This document shows, one piece after another, positions 34,774 through 43,019 of a stretch of 64,000 nt of DNA. The translations under genes were made by a program, and so were the position numbers. The DNA comes from JASLMY01 sp965226475 (GTDB lineage Bacteria; Pseudomonadota; Alphaproteobacteria; GCA-2731375), in the NCBI GenBank assembly GCA_965226475.1, contig CBDDDJ010000004.1, positions 1,860,001 to 1,924,000 on the forward strand. Direction: 5' to 3'. Position 1 is the first letter of the stretch. Each line of letters begins with the position of its first letter. A model generated the notes under the pieces. That model was not told the DNA's origin. It made no database searches and saw only the letters and a program-made list of their open reading frames with translations.

Positions 34774-35793
34774 TCAATAGATCAGCTCGTCTTCGTCGCG
34801 GTTGTCGGTCAGCATGATCTCTCCCTTGTCGGCGAGATTCTTGGCGACCGTGACGACGTCCATCTGCGCCTCGTCGACATCGCGGAGCCTGACCGGGCCC
34901 ATCGCCTCCATGTCCTCGCGCAGGATCTTGGCCGTGCGTTCGGACATGTTGGAGAAGAAGAGATCGCGCAGGGTATCGGAGGCTCCCTTGAGGGCCACGG
35001 CCAGCTTGTTGTTTTCGATTCCGCGCAGCAGCGTCTGCACGCCCCCGGGATCGAGCCGGGCGAGGTCATCGAAGGTGAACATCAAGGCCTTGACCTTCTC
35101 CGCCGATTCGCGATTGCGCTCCTCCAGTGCGTTCATGAAACGACCTTCCGTCGCGCGGTCGAGATTGTTGAAGATGTCCGCCATCAGCTCGTGGCTGTCG
35201 CGACGGCTGGTGCGGGCCAGATTGTTCATGAACTCGATGCGAAGCGTCTGTTCCACCTTGTCGAGGATGTCCTTCTGAATCGATTCCATCCGCAGCATCC
35301 GCGTCACCACTTCCATGGCGAAGTCCTCGGGCAGCGCGCTCAGGACCCGCGAGGCGTGATCGGATCGGATCTTGGCGAGCAGGACGGCGACGGTTTGCGG
35401 GTATTCGTTCTTCAGGTAGTTGGCCAGTACCACGTCGTTCACGTTGCCGAGTTTGTCCCACATGGTGCGCCCGGCCGGCCCCCGGATCTCCTCCATGATC
35501 TGGCCGACCCTGACATCGGGTAGGATCTTGGTTAGTAAGCGCTCGGTGCTGTCGTAGGAGCCCACGAGGGAGCCGGTGTTCGAGATCTGGTTGGCGAAGT
35601 CGACGAAGAGCTGTTCGACGGTTCCCGAATCGATCGCGCCCAGGTTGGCCATGGCCGACGAGACCTCCCGGATTTCGTCATCTGCCATCATGGTCCAGAT
35701 CTTGGCACCCTGATCCTCACCCAGCGCCAACATCAGCACCGCGGCCTTGTCGGCTCCGTTCAACACCGGTCGCGCTCGTCCGCCCGCCATCAC
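34774..35793 (-). CDS. fliG: Flagellar motor switch protein FliG
   Basis: A 339-aa rotor protein. The N-domain (GADKAAVLMLALGEDQGAKI) binds FliF. The middle domain includes HPQ-type EYPQTVAVLLAKIRSD (EHPQ motif variant EYPQ) and ARVLSALPEDF. The C-domain contains MFTFDDLARLDPGGVQTLLR and the charged torque helix LRDLFFSNMSERTAKILRED. Length is normal. fliF ends 6 bp upstream. Confidence 0.96.
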   Translation of the reverse strand: MMAGGRARPVLNGADKAAVLMLALGEDQGAKIWTMMADDEIREVSSAMANLGAIDSGTVEQLFVDFANQISNTGSLVGSYDSTERLLTKILPDVRVGQIMEEIRGPAGRTMWDKLGNVNDVVLANYLKNEYPQTVAVLLAKIRSDHASRVLSALPEDFAMEVVTRMLRMESIQKDILDKVEQTLRIEFMNNLARTSRRDSHELMADIFNNLDRATEGRFMNALEERNRESAEKVKALMFTFDDLARLDPGGVQTLLRGIENNKLAVALKGASDTLRDLFFSNMSERTAKILREDMEAMGPVRLRDVDEAQMDVVTVAKNLADKGEIMLTDNRDEDELIY

Positions 35794-35799
35794 GCTCTC

Positions 35800-37518
35800 C
35801 TAGGTTTCCTGATACATCCAGGTGCGCAGGATCTGGAGCGCCTCTTCGGGGTGTTGATCCACCAGCTCCCCGATCTTGCGTACCGAGGAGGCACGCACTT
35901 GGTCGTCGATCCGGGCGATGTCGATCATCTTCTCGTTCTCCGCGGGGTCGGATCGAGCTTCGCCGGTGAGCAGCCGCCGCGCCTCCTCCGGGTCCAGCTC
36001 TCCGGCCTCGACGGCGGCGATGATTTCCTCGCGGTCGATCGCGGGCTCGGCCGCCTCGGCCGCCGGCAGGGCGGCGATCGCGGTCGGCGCGGCGAGGGCC
36101 GTCGCCGGTTCGGCCCGCGGGCTCGACGCCGACAGAAGCGCCGACAGCAGTGGGCGGCCGACGAACAGGAGGACCAGCAGGGCAACGACGACGAGCGCCA
36201 GCATCTCGGCGGCGCGGAACACGTCACCCATTCCGAAGCCGATAAATTCGGTGGCGGCATTGGACTCCTCCAGCGGCTCCAGGAGCCGCTGGAAGCGGAG
36301 ATTGACGATTTCGACCGTGTCGCCACGTTTCGCGTCGAAGCCGATCGCGGATTTCACCAGGGTGGCGATCTTCTCCAGCTCCGCGGACTCGCGCGGGGCG
36401 TAAACGATCTCGCCGTCCCCTCCGGCGGCATAGGTACCGTCGACCAGCACCGCGACGGAAACCCGCTTGATCAGGCCCGATTCGTGTATTTGCGTCTTCG
36501 TGGTCTTGGAGATCTCGTAGTTGACGGTCTCCTCGGTCCGTTGGGAATTGCTTTCGCTACCCGGGCCAACCACCTGCTTGGACTGACCCTCGGGCAGATT
36601 GTTGGCGACGGTGACGGTCTTGTCGGCTTCCTTCTCCGTCGAGGCGCTGTTTTCCTCCAGCGTTTGAGTCGAACGAACGACCTGACTCTCGGGATCGTAG
36701 AGTTCCTGGTTGATGGTGACGCGATCGAGGTCCATGTCGACCGAGACTTCGGCACGTACCCGGCCAACGCCGACGGAATGCTCAACCAGCGATTCGATCG
36801 CCTCCTTCAACCGGCCCTCTTCCGCTGCGCGGGCATCGGCGAGGCCGGTGGCGCCCATCGTCGCCCCGTCGGCGCCCCGGCTCAAGAGCTGCCCCCGGTC
36901 GTCGACGATCGAGACACGCTCCGGCTCCAGGTCCGGCACCGCCGCGGCGACCAGATGCTGCATCGCGCGCACCTGGCCGGCGTCGAGCCGGCTGGAGCCC
37001 CGCATCCGGATGGTGATCGAGGCGCTGGACTTGCGCCGCTCGCGGGCGAAAACATCGCGCCGGGGCAGCACCAGATGGACGCGCGCGGCGGCAACCCGGT
37101 CGATTGTGCGGATGGTCCGCGAGAGCTCGCCTTCGAGGGCACGGAGGCGATTGATGTTCTGTATGAAGCTGGTGGTTCCGATCCCCTCGCCCTTGTCGAA
37201 GAGCTCGTAGCCGACGGACCCGCCGGCCGGCAGGCCTTCACGCGCCATGGCGAGGCGCAGGCGGAGCGCCTGGTCGCTCGGCACCAATATACGTTGGCCC
37301 TGGCCTTCCAGTTCGAAGGGAACGCCTTGGGACTCCAGCTGGCTGATAATCTCGCTCGAATCCTCGACCGAGAGGTCACCATAGAGCAGCGCCATCTTTG
37401 GCGCGCCGACGCGTTGCGCAAGCACGAAAAAGGCGGCGAGAAGCGCGGCACCTAGAATGCCCATCACCAGAAGCCGGGTCGGCCCCAGTCGACCGAGGCT
37501 CTCCAATAGTCCGTTCAT
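35800..37518 (-). CDS. fliF: Flagellar MS-ring protein FliF
   Basis: A 572-aa membrane-ring protein. Residues about 14-35 form the first membrane helix (LLVMGILGAALLAAFFVLA). The ring-building motifs follow (ALLYGDLSVEDSSEIISQL; GYELFDKGEGIGTTSFIQ; ALEGELSRTIRTIDRV; RVHLVLPRRDVFARER). The second membrane helix is at about 435-458 (MLALVVVALLVLLFVGRPLL). The C-terminal FliG-binding tail ends VDQHPEEALQILRTWMYQ. I place the start at MNGLLESLG (37518) rather than at an upstream in-frame codon. It is the first gene of a nine-gene minus-strand unit; the 244 bp upstream contain no exact sigma54 box that I could find. Confidence 0.95.
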   Translation of the reverse strand: MNGLLESLGRLGPTRLLVMGILGAALLAAFFVLAQRVGAPKMALLYGDLSVEDSSEIISQLESQGVPFELEGQGQRILVPSDQALRLRLAMAREGLPAGGSVGYELFDKGEGIGTTSFIQNINRLRALEGELSRTIRTIDRVAAARVHLVLPRRDVFARERRKSSASITIRMRGSSRLDAGQVRAMQHLVAAAVPDLEPERVSIVDDRGQLLSRGADGATMGATGLADARAAEEGRLKEAIESLVEHSVGVGRVRAEVSVDMDLDRVTINQELYDPESQVVRSTQTLEENSASTEKEADKTVTVANNLPEGQSKQVVGPGSESNSQRTEETVNYEISKTTKTQIHESGLIKRVSVAVLVDGTYAAGGDGEIVYAPRESAELEKIATLVKSAIGFDAKRGDTVEIVNLRFQRLLEPLEESNAATEFIGFGMGDVFRAAEMLALVVVALLVLLFVGRPLLSALLSASSPRAEPATALAAPTAIAALPAAEAAEPAIDREEIIAAVEAGELDPEEARRLLTGEARSDPAENEKMIDIARIDDQVRASSVRKIGELVDQHPEEALQILRTWMYQET

Positions 37519-37762
37519 CGCCGCATTTCCCACTAACCGGGCGCACTCGTCCGGCCCACTCGGCAAATCCTGCCCTGTGCCGATAAAAAAGCGGTTAACG
37601 GTGGCAACTTTGGCCTAGCGTCGGCCATTGCGCATGATGGCGCTATCCCGCTCCGACGGCCGAACCACCCAGTAACGGTGCCCTCGGCGTGCTTGAACCA
37701 GGGGTGCCGGGTGGCCAAGACTCGTAATCGTCACCAAGAGCGTTGGAGAGCCAGGGCGAACC

Positions 37763-38143
37763 TCACTCGACTCTACCGGGCGCGTAACCGCCTGGGACGC
37801 TATTGGTCTCCGTCAAGCCCTCGACGTCCCGCTCGGCGTCCCGGTAGGTCTGCAGCCGCGTCGTGCGAAGGCCGGGAAGGCCATGGCGGTCGATCGCCTG
37901 CTGCCATGAGAGGAACTCCTCGACCGAGAGCACGTAGCGCCGGCAGGCCTCGTCCAGGCTGATCAGACCGCCCCGCACGGCGGACACCACTTGCGCCTTG
38001 CGCCGAATCACCCAGCGGGTGGTTTTCGGTGGCGGCAGATCCGCGATCGTGAGGGGTTCGCCGTCGGGTCCGATGACGCGGGGCGGCCAGCTGTCGGTCT
38101 GATCGTCCATGGGAACGTCTGTCACTATCCGGTTGGTGTTCAT
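37763..38143 (-). CDS. sciP: SciP/DUF1153 family regulator (CtrA inhibitor-like)
   Basis: 126 aa. The core RVIGPDGEPLTIADLPPP, RWVIRRKAQVVSAVRGGLIS, LDEACRRYVLSVEEFLSWQ and HGLPGLRTTRLQTYR is the DUF1153 helix-turn-helix family. Caulobacter SciP, the best known member, binds DNA next to CtrA sites and blocks CtrA-driven transcription in G1. An alternative ATG at 38110 lies closer to the conserved core. It sits in the flagellar locus between fliF and flgE, as in other alphaproteobacteria, so a role linking flagellar genes to the cell cycle is likely. Confidence 0.9.
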   Translation of the reverse strand: MNTNRIVTDVPMDDQTDSWPPRVIGPDGEPLTIADLPPPKTTRWVIRRKAQVVSAVRGGLISLDEACRRYVLSVEEFLSWQQAIDRHGLPGLRTTRLQTYRDAERDVEGLTETNSVPGGYAPGRVE

Positions 38144-38226
38144 TGATACGATCGCCAACCTATCCCTCCGCTTTTAAGGAAGATCTAAGGGATGCGGTTA
38201 ACGCCCCGGTAAGATTGTCCGGTCGC

Positions 38227-39594
38227 CTATCTCAGCACCCTGACCAACTCATCCAACATCTCGTCCGTGGTGGTGACGATCTTGGAACCGGCGGAAAAGG
38301 CCCGCTGCGTTATGATCAAGTTCGAGAACTCGTCGGCGAGGTCCACCGTCGAGGCCTCCAGCGCCGAGGGCGCCACCTTGCCGGCACCACCGTTGCCGGC
38401 CTCCTGGAGCGTGAAGTCGCCGCTGCCGACGGTGGCGAGATAGGTGTTGCCGGTCTTGTTGCCGAGGCCGTTCGGATTGGGGAAGGCGGCGATCGGCAGC
38501 TTGAAGGCGTCGACGCGGGTGCCGTTATCGAACAGCGAGGTGACGATGCCGTCGTCATTGATCGAAAGGCCGACCAGGCCACCGAAGACGGCGCCGTCGA
38601 CGTTGGTGCCGAGCAGGGTCGAGGCCGAATCGTACTGGGTCAGGCCGTCGGCGGCGGCGTCGGTGCCGAGATCGACGGAAACCGCCGAATTGTTGAGCCC
38701 GAGGGTGGCGTCCCAGGTGATGTTCAGGTTGGTTGGGAAGGTCGTGCCGGCCGTACTGTAGGTGCCGTCGGGGTTGAATTTCAGGATTCCGCTGGCGACG
38801 AGCCCATTGGGATGAGTCGCGGTGTCGGTGTCGCTTGCCGGTTCGACATAGGCCTCGACGTGCCAGGAATTCGGTCCCGACGCGCCCTCCGGATCGGCGC
38901 GGAGGAAGGAAAAGGTCAGATCCCGGGCGCCGCCCTGAGAATCGACGACCTGTACGCCCCGCGCGAAGTCGGCGGGGATTTGCAGCGGGTCCGTGGCCGG
39001 GCGCGCCATATCGCCAGCGGCATAGGGCTGGCTCGTGACCAACGGGTTAAGCGCCTGAGAAGCCTGCAGATTGGCCTGCATGGAGATCGTAGTGGTGGGT
39101 TCGGCGGTGCCGACGAGGGACTGGACATTGATGCTTTCCAGTACGCCCAGATCGGTCCGGTTGGCCGGAATGTTACCGGAAGCGTCGATCGGCCAACCCT
39201 GGAGATAGAAGCCGGCGGGGTTGCGCAGGAACCCGTCCGAATCGGTGGAGAAGGAGCCCGCGCGGGTGAAACTGTAAGTTCCGTTGTTCGAGTTCGGTAT
39301 GCTCGCCGGGTGAACGACGAAAATTCCGTTGCCTGTAATCGCCAAGTCGGTCGGCGAGGCGGAGGACTGCAGCAGGCCCTGCCGGTCGACGAGCGCCTGG
39401 GGCGAGGAACGGACGCCGCCGGCCGAGTAGGTGGTGATGTTGCGGGTTTGCGTCACCAGCGTGCTGAAGGCGGCCTTGGTCGTCTTGTAGCCGATGGTGT
39501 TCACGTTGGCGATGTTGTCGGCGATCATTGCCATCGACTGGCTCTGGGCCGACAGTGCCGATACGCTCGAGAAGAGTGCGCTGTAGAGGCTCAT
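38227..39594 (-). CDS. flgE: Flagellar hook protein FlgE
   Basis: A 455-aa rod/hook-family protein. The N-terminal rod signature is SLYSALFSSVSALSAQSQSM followed by ADNIANVNTIGYKTTKAAFS. The FlgE-specific middle region (AITGNGIFVV; YSFTRAGSFSTDSDGFLRN) is present, and the C-terminal helix SNLIITQRAFSAGSKIVTTT with DEMLDELVRVLR closes the coiled end. Its ATG overlaps the flgD stop (4 bp). It is the last gene of the fliK-flgD-flgE unit. Confidence 0.95.
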   Translation of the reverse strand: MSLYSALFSSVSALSAQSQSMAMIADNIANVNTIGYKTTKAAFSTLVTQTRNITTYSAGGVRSSPQALVDRQGLLQSSASPTDLAITGNGIFVVHPASIPNSNNGTYSFTRAGSFSTDSDGFLRNPAGFYLQGWPIDASGNIPANRTDLGVLESINVQSLVGTAEPTTTISMQANLQASQALNPLVTSQPYAAGDMARPATDPLQIPADFARGVQVVDSQGGARDLTFSFLRADPEGASGPNSWHVEAYVEPASDTDTATHPNGLVASGILKFNPDGTYSTAGTTFPTNLNITWDATLGLNNSAVSVDLGTDAAADGLTQYDSASTLLGTNVDGAVFGGLVGLSINDDGIVTSLFDNGTRVDAFKLPIAAFPNPNGLGNKTGNTYLATVGSGDFTLQEAGNGGAGKVAPSALEASTVDLADEFSNLIITQRAFSAGSKIVTTTDEMLDELVRVLR

Positions 39595-40328
39595 GGTGTT
39601 GCTCCTTCGTTATTCTCGACGCTTCCCGGGGAAAGCGCCGAAATCATCTGTGTGGTTGTCGCGGCGGCCTCGTTCTCGAGGCTCAGGCGGCGTACGTTGG
39701 CGAGCGGGATCGCCGCCTCGCCGATCATCAATCGACTTTCGCCGTCAATCGTCTCGACCCCGTCGACCCTGCCGATGACGCCGATGGCGGCCGGCAGCTC
39801 TTTCCCTTCGCCGCCGCGCGCCGTTACCGTCAGTCTGTAGGGGCCCGCCGGCAGATCGCCGCCGGCATTGTCCTTGCCGTCCCAGACGAAATCTCGCCGG
39901 CCGAGCGCGGCGTCGCCCTCCGCGGTGCGCACCAGGCGACCCGCGGGGTCCGTCACCGTCAGCACCACCGCGCTCGCCGGGCCCTCGATCTCGTAGGTCC
40001 AGTGGGCCTTGCCAGCGACCAATTGGGTGGTGTCGCCGTCGGCCTCTATGGTCCGGCCCAGGTGAGAAGCGGCGGCGGCGGTCAGATGTGCCCACGAGAC
40101 CGCCAGCATGTTTTCCAGGTTGCGGTTGGTGGCGATGTTCTGCTCGACGTTGGTGAACTGTACCAGCTGTCCGGTGAACTCGCTCGAATCGAGCGGATCC
40201 AACGGATCCTGGTTCTGCAACTGGGTGGTCAGTAGGGTCAGAAAATTATCGAAGGTCTCGGCGATCGAGGCCTCGGCGCGAGTCGAGGCGCCGCTCGCCG
40301 TCGCGTTCGCCGTGGCGGAAATTTCCAT
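39591..40328 (-). CDS. flgD: Hook-assembly scaffold protein FlgD
   Basis: A 245-aa hook cap protein. The N-terminal signature FDNFLTLLTTQLQNQDPLDP, then DSSEFTGQLVQFTNVEQ, is diagnostic. The C-terminal part holds the FlgD Ig-like/tudor regions (VLTVTDPAGRLVRT; FVWDGKDNAGGDLPAGPYRL). Length and position between fliK and flgE fit. Confidence 0.95.
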   Translation of the reverse strand: MEISATANATASGASTRAEASIAETFDNFLTLLTTQLQNQDPLDPLDSSEFTGQLVQFTNVEQNIATNRNLENMLAVSWAHLTAAAASHLGRTIEADGDTTQLVAGKAHWTYEIEGPASAVVLTVTDPAGRLVRTAEGDAALGRRDFVWDGKDNAGGDLPAGPYRLTVTARGGEGKELPAAIGVIGRVDGVETIDGESRLMIGEAAIPLANVRRLSLENEAAATTTQMISALSPGSVENNEGATP

Positions 40329-40348
40329 GGATGCGTTCCTCCTTCGCC

Positions 40349-41855
40349 TCAGACGTTGATGTCGATCAGCCGGTCGGAATGCGGACGACCGTCATCGGCG
40401 TTGCTGGTGATCGTCGGCTCTTCGGGAAGCTGTTCCTCCCCGCCGCCGTTTCCGCCGCCGCCCGCGAAGGTGTCGCTGTCATCCTGGCGGAGTCCGAAAT
40501 TCAAACCGCCGGAACCCGTATCGAGGCCGGCCTCGGCCAACGCCCGCTCCAGCAGCCGGGCGTCGCGCTGCAGCAGTTCCAACGTGTCGGCCCGCTCGGC
40601 GGTGATCACCGCCAGCACCCGGCCGTCGAAACCGACATCCAGCTTGATGTCGACCCGCCCGAGTTCCGCCGGATGCAGGCGCACGTTGATCCGTTTCAGG
40701 CCCTCTTCGACGCCCCGGCTGATCCGCGCCGCGATTTGCATCCTCGGCAGCTGCGGCGGCGCGGCGGCGCGGCCCGGCGAGGCGGCCGTGCGAGCGGTGG
40801 CCTCTGCTCGACGAGAGTTCCCTGGCGGGCGCGCCCGGGGCATCCAGATCGCCGACAAAATCGGCTTCGCCCGCGAGCGTCAGTTCGCCGAGGCGCGGCG
40901 CCGGTTCCGCCGCCGCCGGCGTCACCGGCGTCGAGGGAGGAGTATGCGGTGCCGGCGTTCCTTCCGGCGCCGCTACATTGGCCACGTTGCCGCCAACCCG
41001 GGCCGCGAGGTCGAGGGCGATCGGTCAGATTCCATTTTGGCCGCTGAAAACGGAGGCCATCGCCTCGCCGACCAGCGCCGTCGCGTTACCGACGAGCGGC
41101 GGGGCGAAACTTGCCGCCGGGGTGGTCGCCAGACCCAGGGCGGGTCGCGGCGCGGCCCGTGTCGGCGGCATGGCTTGCGCCAGCGGGGCGGCTTGCGCCA
41201 GCGGCGTGGCTTGCGCCAGCGGGGCGGCTTGCGCCAGCGGGGCGGCTTGCGCCAGCGGGGCGGCTTGCGCCAGCGGCGTGGCTTGCGCCAGCGGGGTGGC
41301 TTGCGCCAGCGGCGTGGCGGCGGCGAGGATCGACTGGGACGACGGCGGCGGCGTGGCCGCTAGTGCGGGCACCGGCCCATCGGACCGCGTCGTCGGTGGC
41401 GGCGTGGCGGCGCCCATCTTTGGCGCGTGCGTGGCTATCGGGAGCTGAAACGGCGGTGCCTTGGACGGTGCCTTGGCAGGCGACTTCATCTCTGCTGGAA
41501 GGTCGTCCGTCGCCGCCGCTTGCGGCGCGGTGGCCGTGGGCGACGTGACCGGAGCCCGCGTCGTCGCCGCTATCGCGGCCGGAATTCGGGCCTGGAGGGG
41601 AAGTACGACCGCCACGGTCGGGACGGCCGGGTTCGTGCCGTCTACGTTCGCCCCGAGCGTCGTCTGGCCGGCTTGGGTCGTCGGGGTGCCCTCCGCCAGC
41701 TCCGAAGGCGGCTTGGCGGCGGAGTCGACGAGGGTGGCGAAGGCATCTGGCGCATCGCTCTCGCCATCGTCGCCGTTTCGCTCCGGGGGCCTCGGTGCGG
41801 CGGACGGGGTCGCCGCGGCCACGGGCGAGGCGGGAAGGGGAAGAGGTGATTGCAT
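40349..41855 (-). CDS. fliK: Flagellar hook-length control protein FliK, disrupted by one in-frame TGA and one frameshift
   Basis: Starts MQSPLPLPASPVAAATP at 41855 and has a long Ala/Pro/Thr-rich low-complexity ruler region, including eight 6-residue repeats (TPLAQA or APLAQA). A TGA at 41025-41027 interrupts the frame, which then continues (ALDLAARVGGNVANVAAPEG). Around 40780-40850 the frame changes, and the C-terminal Flg_hook domain follows: ISRGVEEGLKRINVRLHPAE, LGRVDIKLDVGFDGRVLAVI and LLERALAEAGLD. That domain switches export specificity when the hook is complete. Whether the gene is dead or merely misread cannot be told here. A sigma54-type promoter precedes it. Confidence 0.8.
41173..41316. 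repeat. 18-bp tandem repeat, eight copies, in fliK
   Basis: GCTTGCGCCAGCGG recurs at 41173, 41191, 41209, 41227, 41245, 41263, 41281 and 41299, exactly 18 bp apart, with 4 variable bases between. On the minus strand it encodes the hexapeptides TPLAQA or APLAQA within the FliK ruler region. Confidence 0.95.
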
Positions 41856-41889
41856 GATCGGTCCGGTCGAAGTTTTCGGAACCGACGTC

Positions 41890-41904
41890 GCAAGAAGCGG
41901 GCCA
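41890..41904 (-). promoter_or_regulatory. Sigma54-type promoter upstream of fliK
   Basis: On the minus strand the sequence TGGCCCGCTTCTTGC fits the -24/-12 consensus TGGCAC-N5-TTGC, with GG and GC separated by exactly 10 bases. The fliK ATG is 35 bp from the -12 element. It shares its TGGCCCG -24 box with the promoter before flgK. Confidence 0.65.
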
Positions 41905-42128
41905 AAAGGGCGGGGCCCATCGACGCGAGGGTTTCCGCCGGGTTCGCCGCCCGTCCGGCGCCGAGGTCCGGGCGAAGCGGGCAAGTTCTGCACCGCGTCC
42001 CGGTCGAAGCTGCCCGTCCGGTATCCCCGGCATCAGGGAATAATTCATCGTTAACCGATGCTTAAGACGCCAGCGCGAGGATCGCGGATCGAGGGCCGGC
42101 CTCCAGGCCCGAATGCTATGACTTGGGG

Positions 42129-42827
42129 ATGCCCGCCATGAACACGTCAAATCTGGATTCCGCGGCCATCGAGGCCTTCGAGCGCGAGGATTTGCCGCCG
42201 CCCGGGAGCACTGGCGCCACGCGGCCGATCCCGGCGACCTGGATGCGCTGATCGAACTCGGCTTGATGTATGGCAACGGACGCGGCGGCGAACAGGACCA
42301 CGCCGCCGGCCCGCACCTGTTTCGAGAAGGCCGCCGAAGCCGGCCACATGGAGGCCGAATACAGCCTCGGAGTCCTTTTCAATGCGGGCCTCGGGGTCGA
42401 GATCGATGCAGCCGAAGCCGCTTATTGGTACACCCGGGCGGCGGAACAGGGCCATGCGCTGGCGCAGTGCAACCTGGCGATCCTTTACGAGAACGGGCTG
42501 GGCGTGACCCGCGACTTCTATAAGGCGGTCGACCTTTACGGCCGTTCCGCGGAGAGCGGCAATGTCGTTGCCGTCTTCAACCTTGGTGTCATGTGCGAGA
42601 ACGGCACCGGCATGGAGACGGACCAGGAGCGGGCGGTGAAACTCTACCGACTCGCGGCCGAGTCGGGCCTCGCCGCCGCCCAGCACAACCTCGCCGTCAT
42701 GGTGAGCGAGGGGCGCGGCATCGAAATGGATGCCGATGAGGCGGTCACATGGTTCGAGGCCTCGGCCGAACAGGGCTACGAGCCGGCCCAAAAGAATCTC
42801 GCCCTGCTTCGGTCGGCCGCCGAATAA
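42129..42827 (+). CDS. Sel1-repeat (TPR-like) protein with two frameshifts
   Basis: From the second half onward the frame reads EAGHMEAEYSLGVLFNAG, YWYTRAAEQGHALAQCNL, YGRSAESGNVVAVFNLG and YRLAAESGLAAAQHNLAVM, a series of Sel1-like repeats of about 36 residues. Upstream, the matching N-terminus MNTSNLDSAAIEAFERED and then AAAREHWRHAADPGDLDALI lie in two other frames. The changes are near 42195 (TTGCCGCCGCCC) and 42310 (GCCGCCGGCCC). Joined, the protein would be about 232 aa. Sel1 proteins scaffold interactions; position beside flgK suggests a flagellar or regulatory role, but this is speculative. Confidence 0.75.
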
Positions 42828-42849
42828 TCGCTCCCCCTCCCCTTCTGCT

Positions 42850-42864
42850 TGGCCCGAAGTTTGC
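42850..42864 (+). promoter_or_regulatory. Sigma54-type promoter upstream of flgK
   Basis: TGGCCCGAAGTTTGC matches the -24/-12 consensus TGGCAC-N5-TTGC with correct 10-base spacing between GG and GC. The predicted start of transcription near 42876 gives a leader of about 144 nt before the flgK ATG. FlbD, encoded at 31.5-32.9 kb, is the expected activator. Confidence 0.65.
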
Positions 42865-43019
42865 CTTGTTTTTGGGCGTACGAGTGAAGAAAGGGCGGAT
42901 GCGAGCGATGAAATCAGGTGTAATCCGAGGCTCGAGGCGCCTTCGCCGTGACATGAGCGCCGACCGGCACGCTTCGCCTGGTAGGCAAAAACCGCCGCTG
43001 ACGGATTGAGGCGCGGCCC

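Noticed and set aside
37519..37700. Sigma54 promoter upstream of fliF
   Set aside because: Candidate GG and GC pairs are present but with spacings of 8, 9 or 15, not the required 10.
41025..41027. In-frame TGA in fliK as a second selenocysteine codon
   Set aside because: The surrounding FliK region is low-complexity with no conserved Cys, there is a second frame break in the same gene, and no SECIS-like hairpin stood out by eye. A base error or nonsense mutation is more likely.
41173..41316. Regular repeats as a CRISPR array
   Set aside because: The 18-bp units are contiguous, have no unique spacers, and encode hexapeptides inside FliK.
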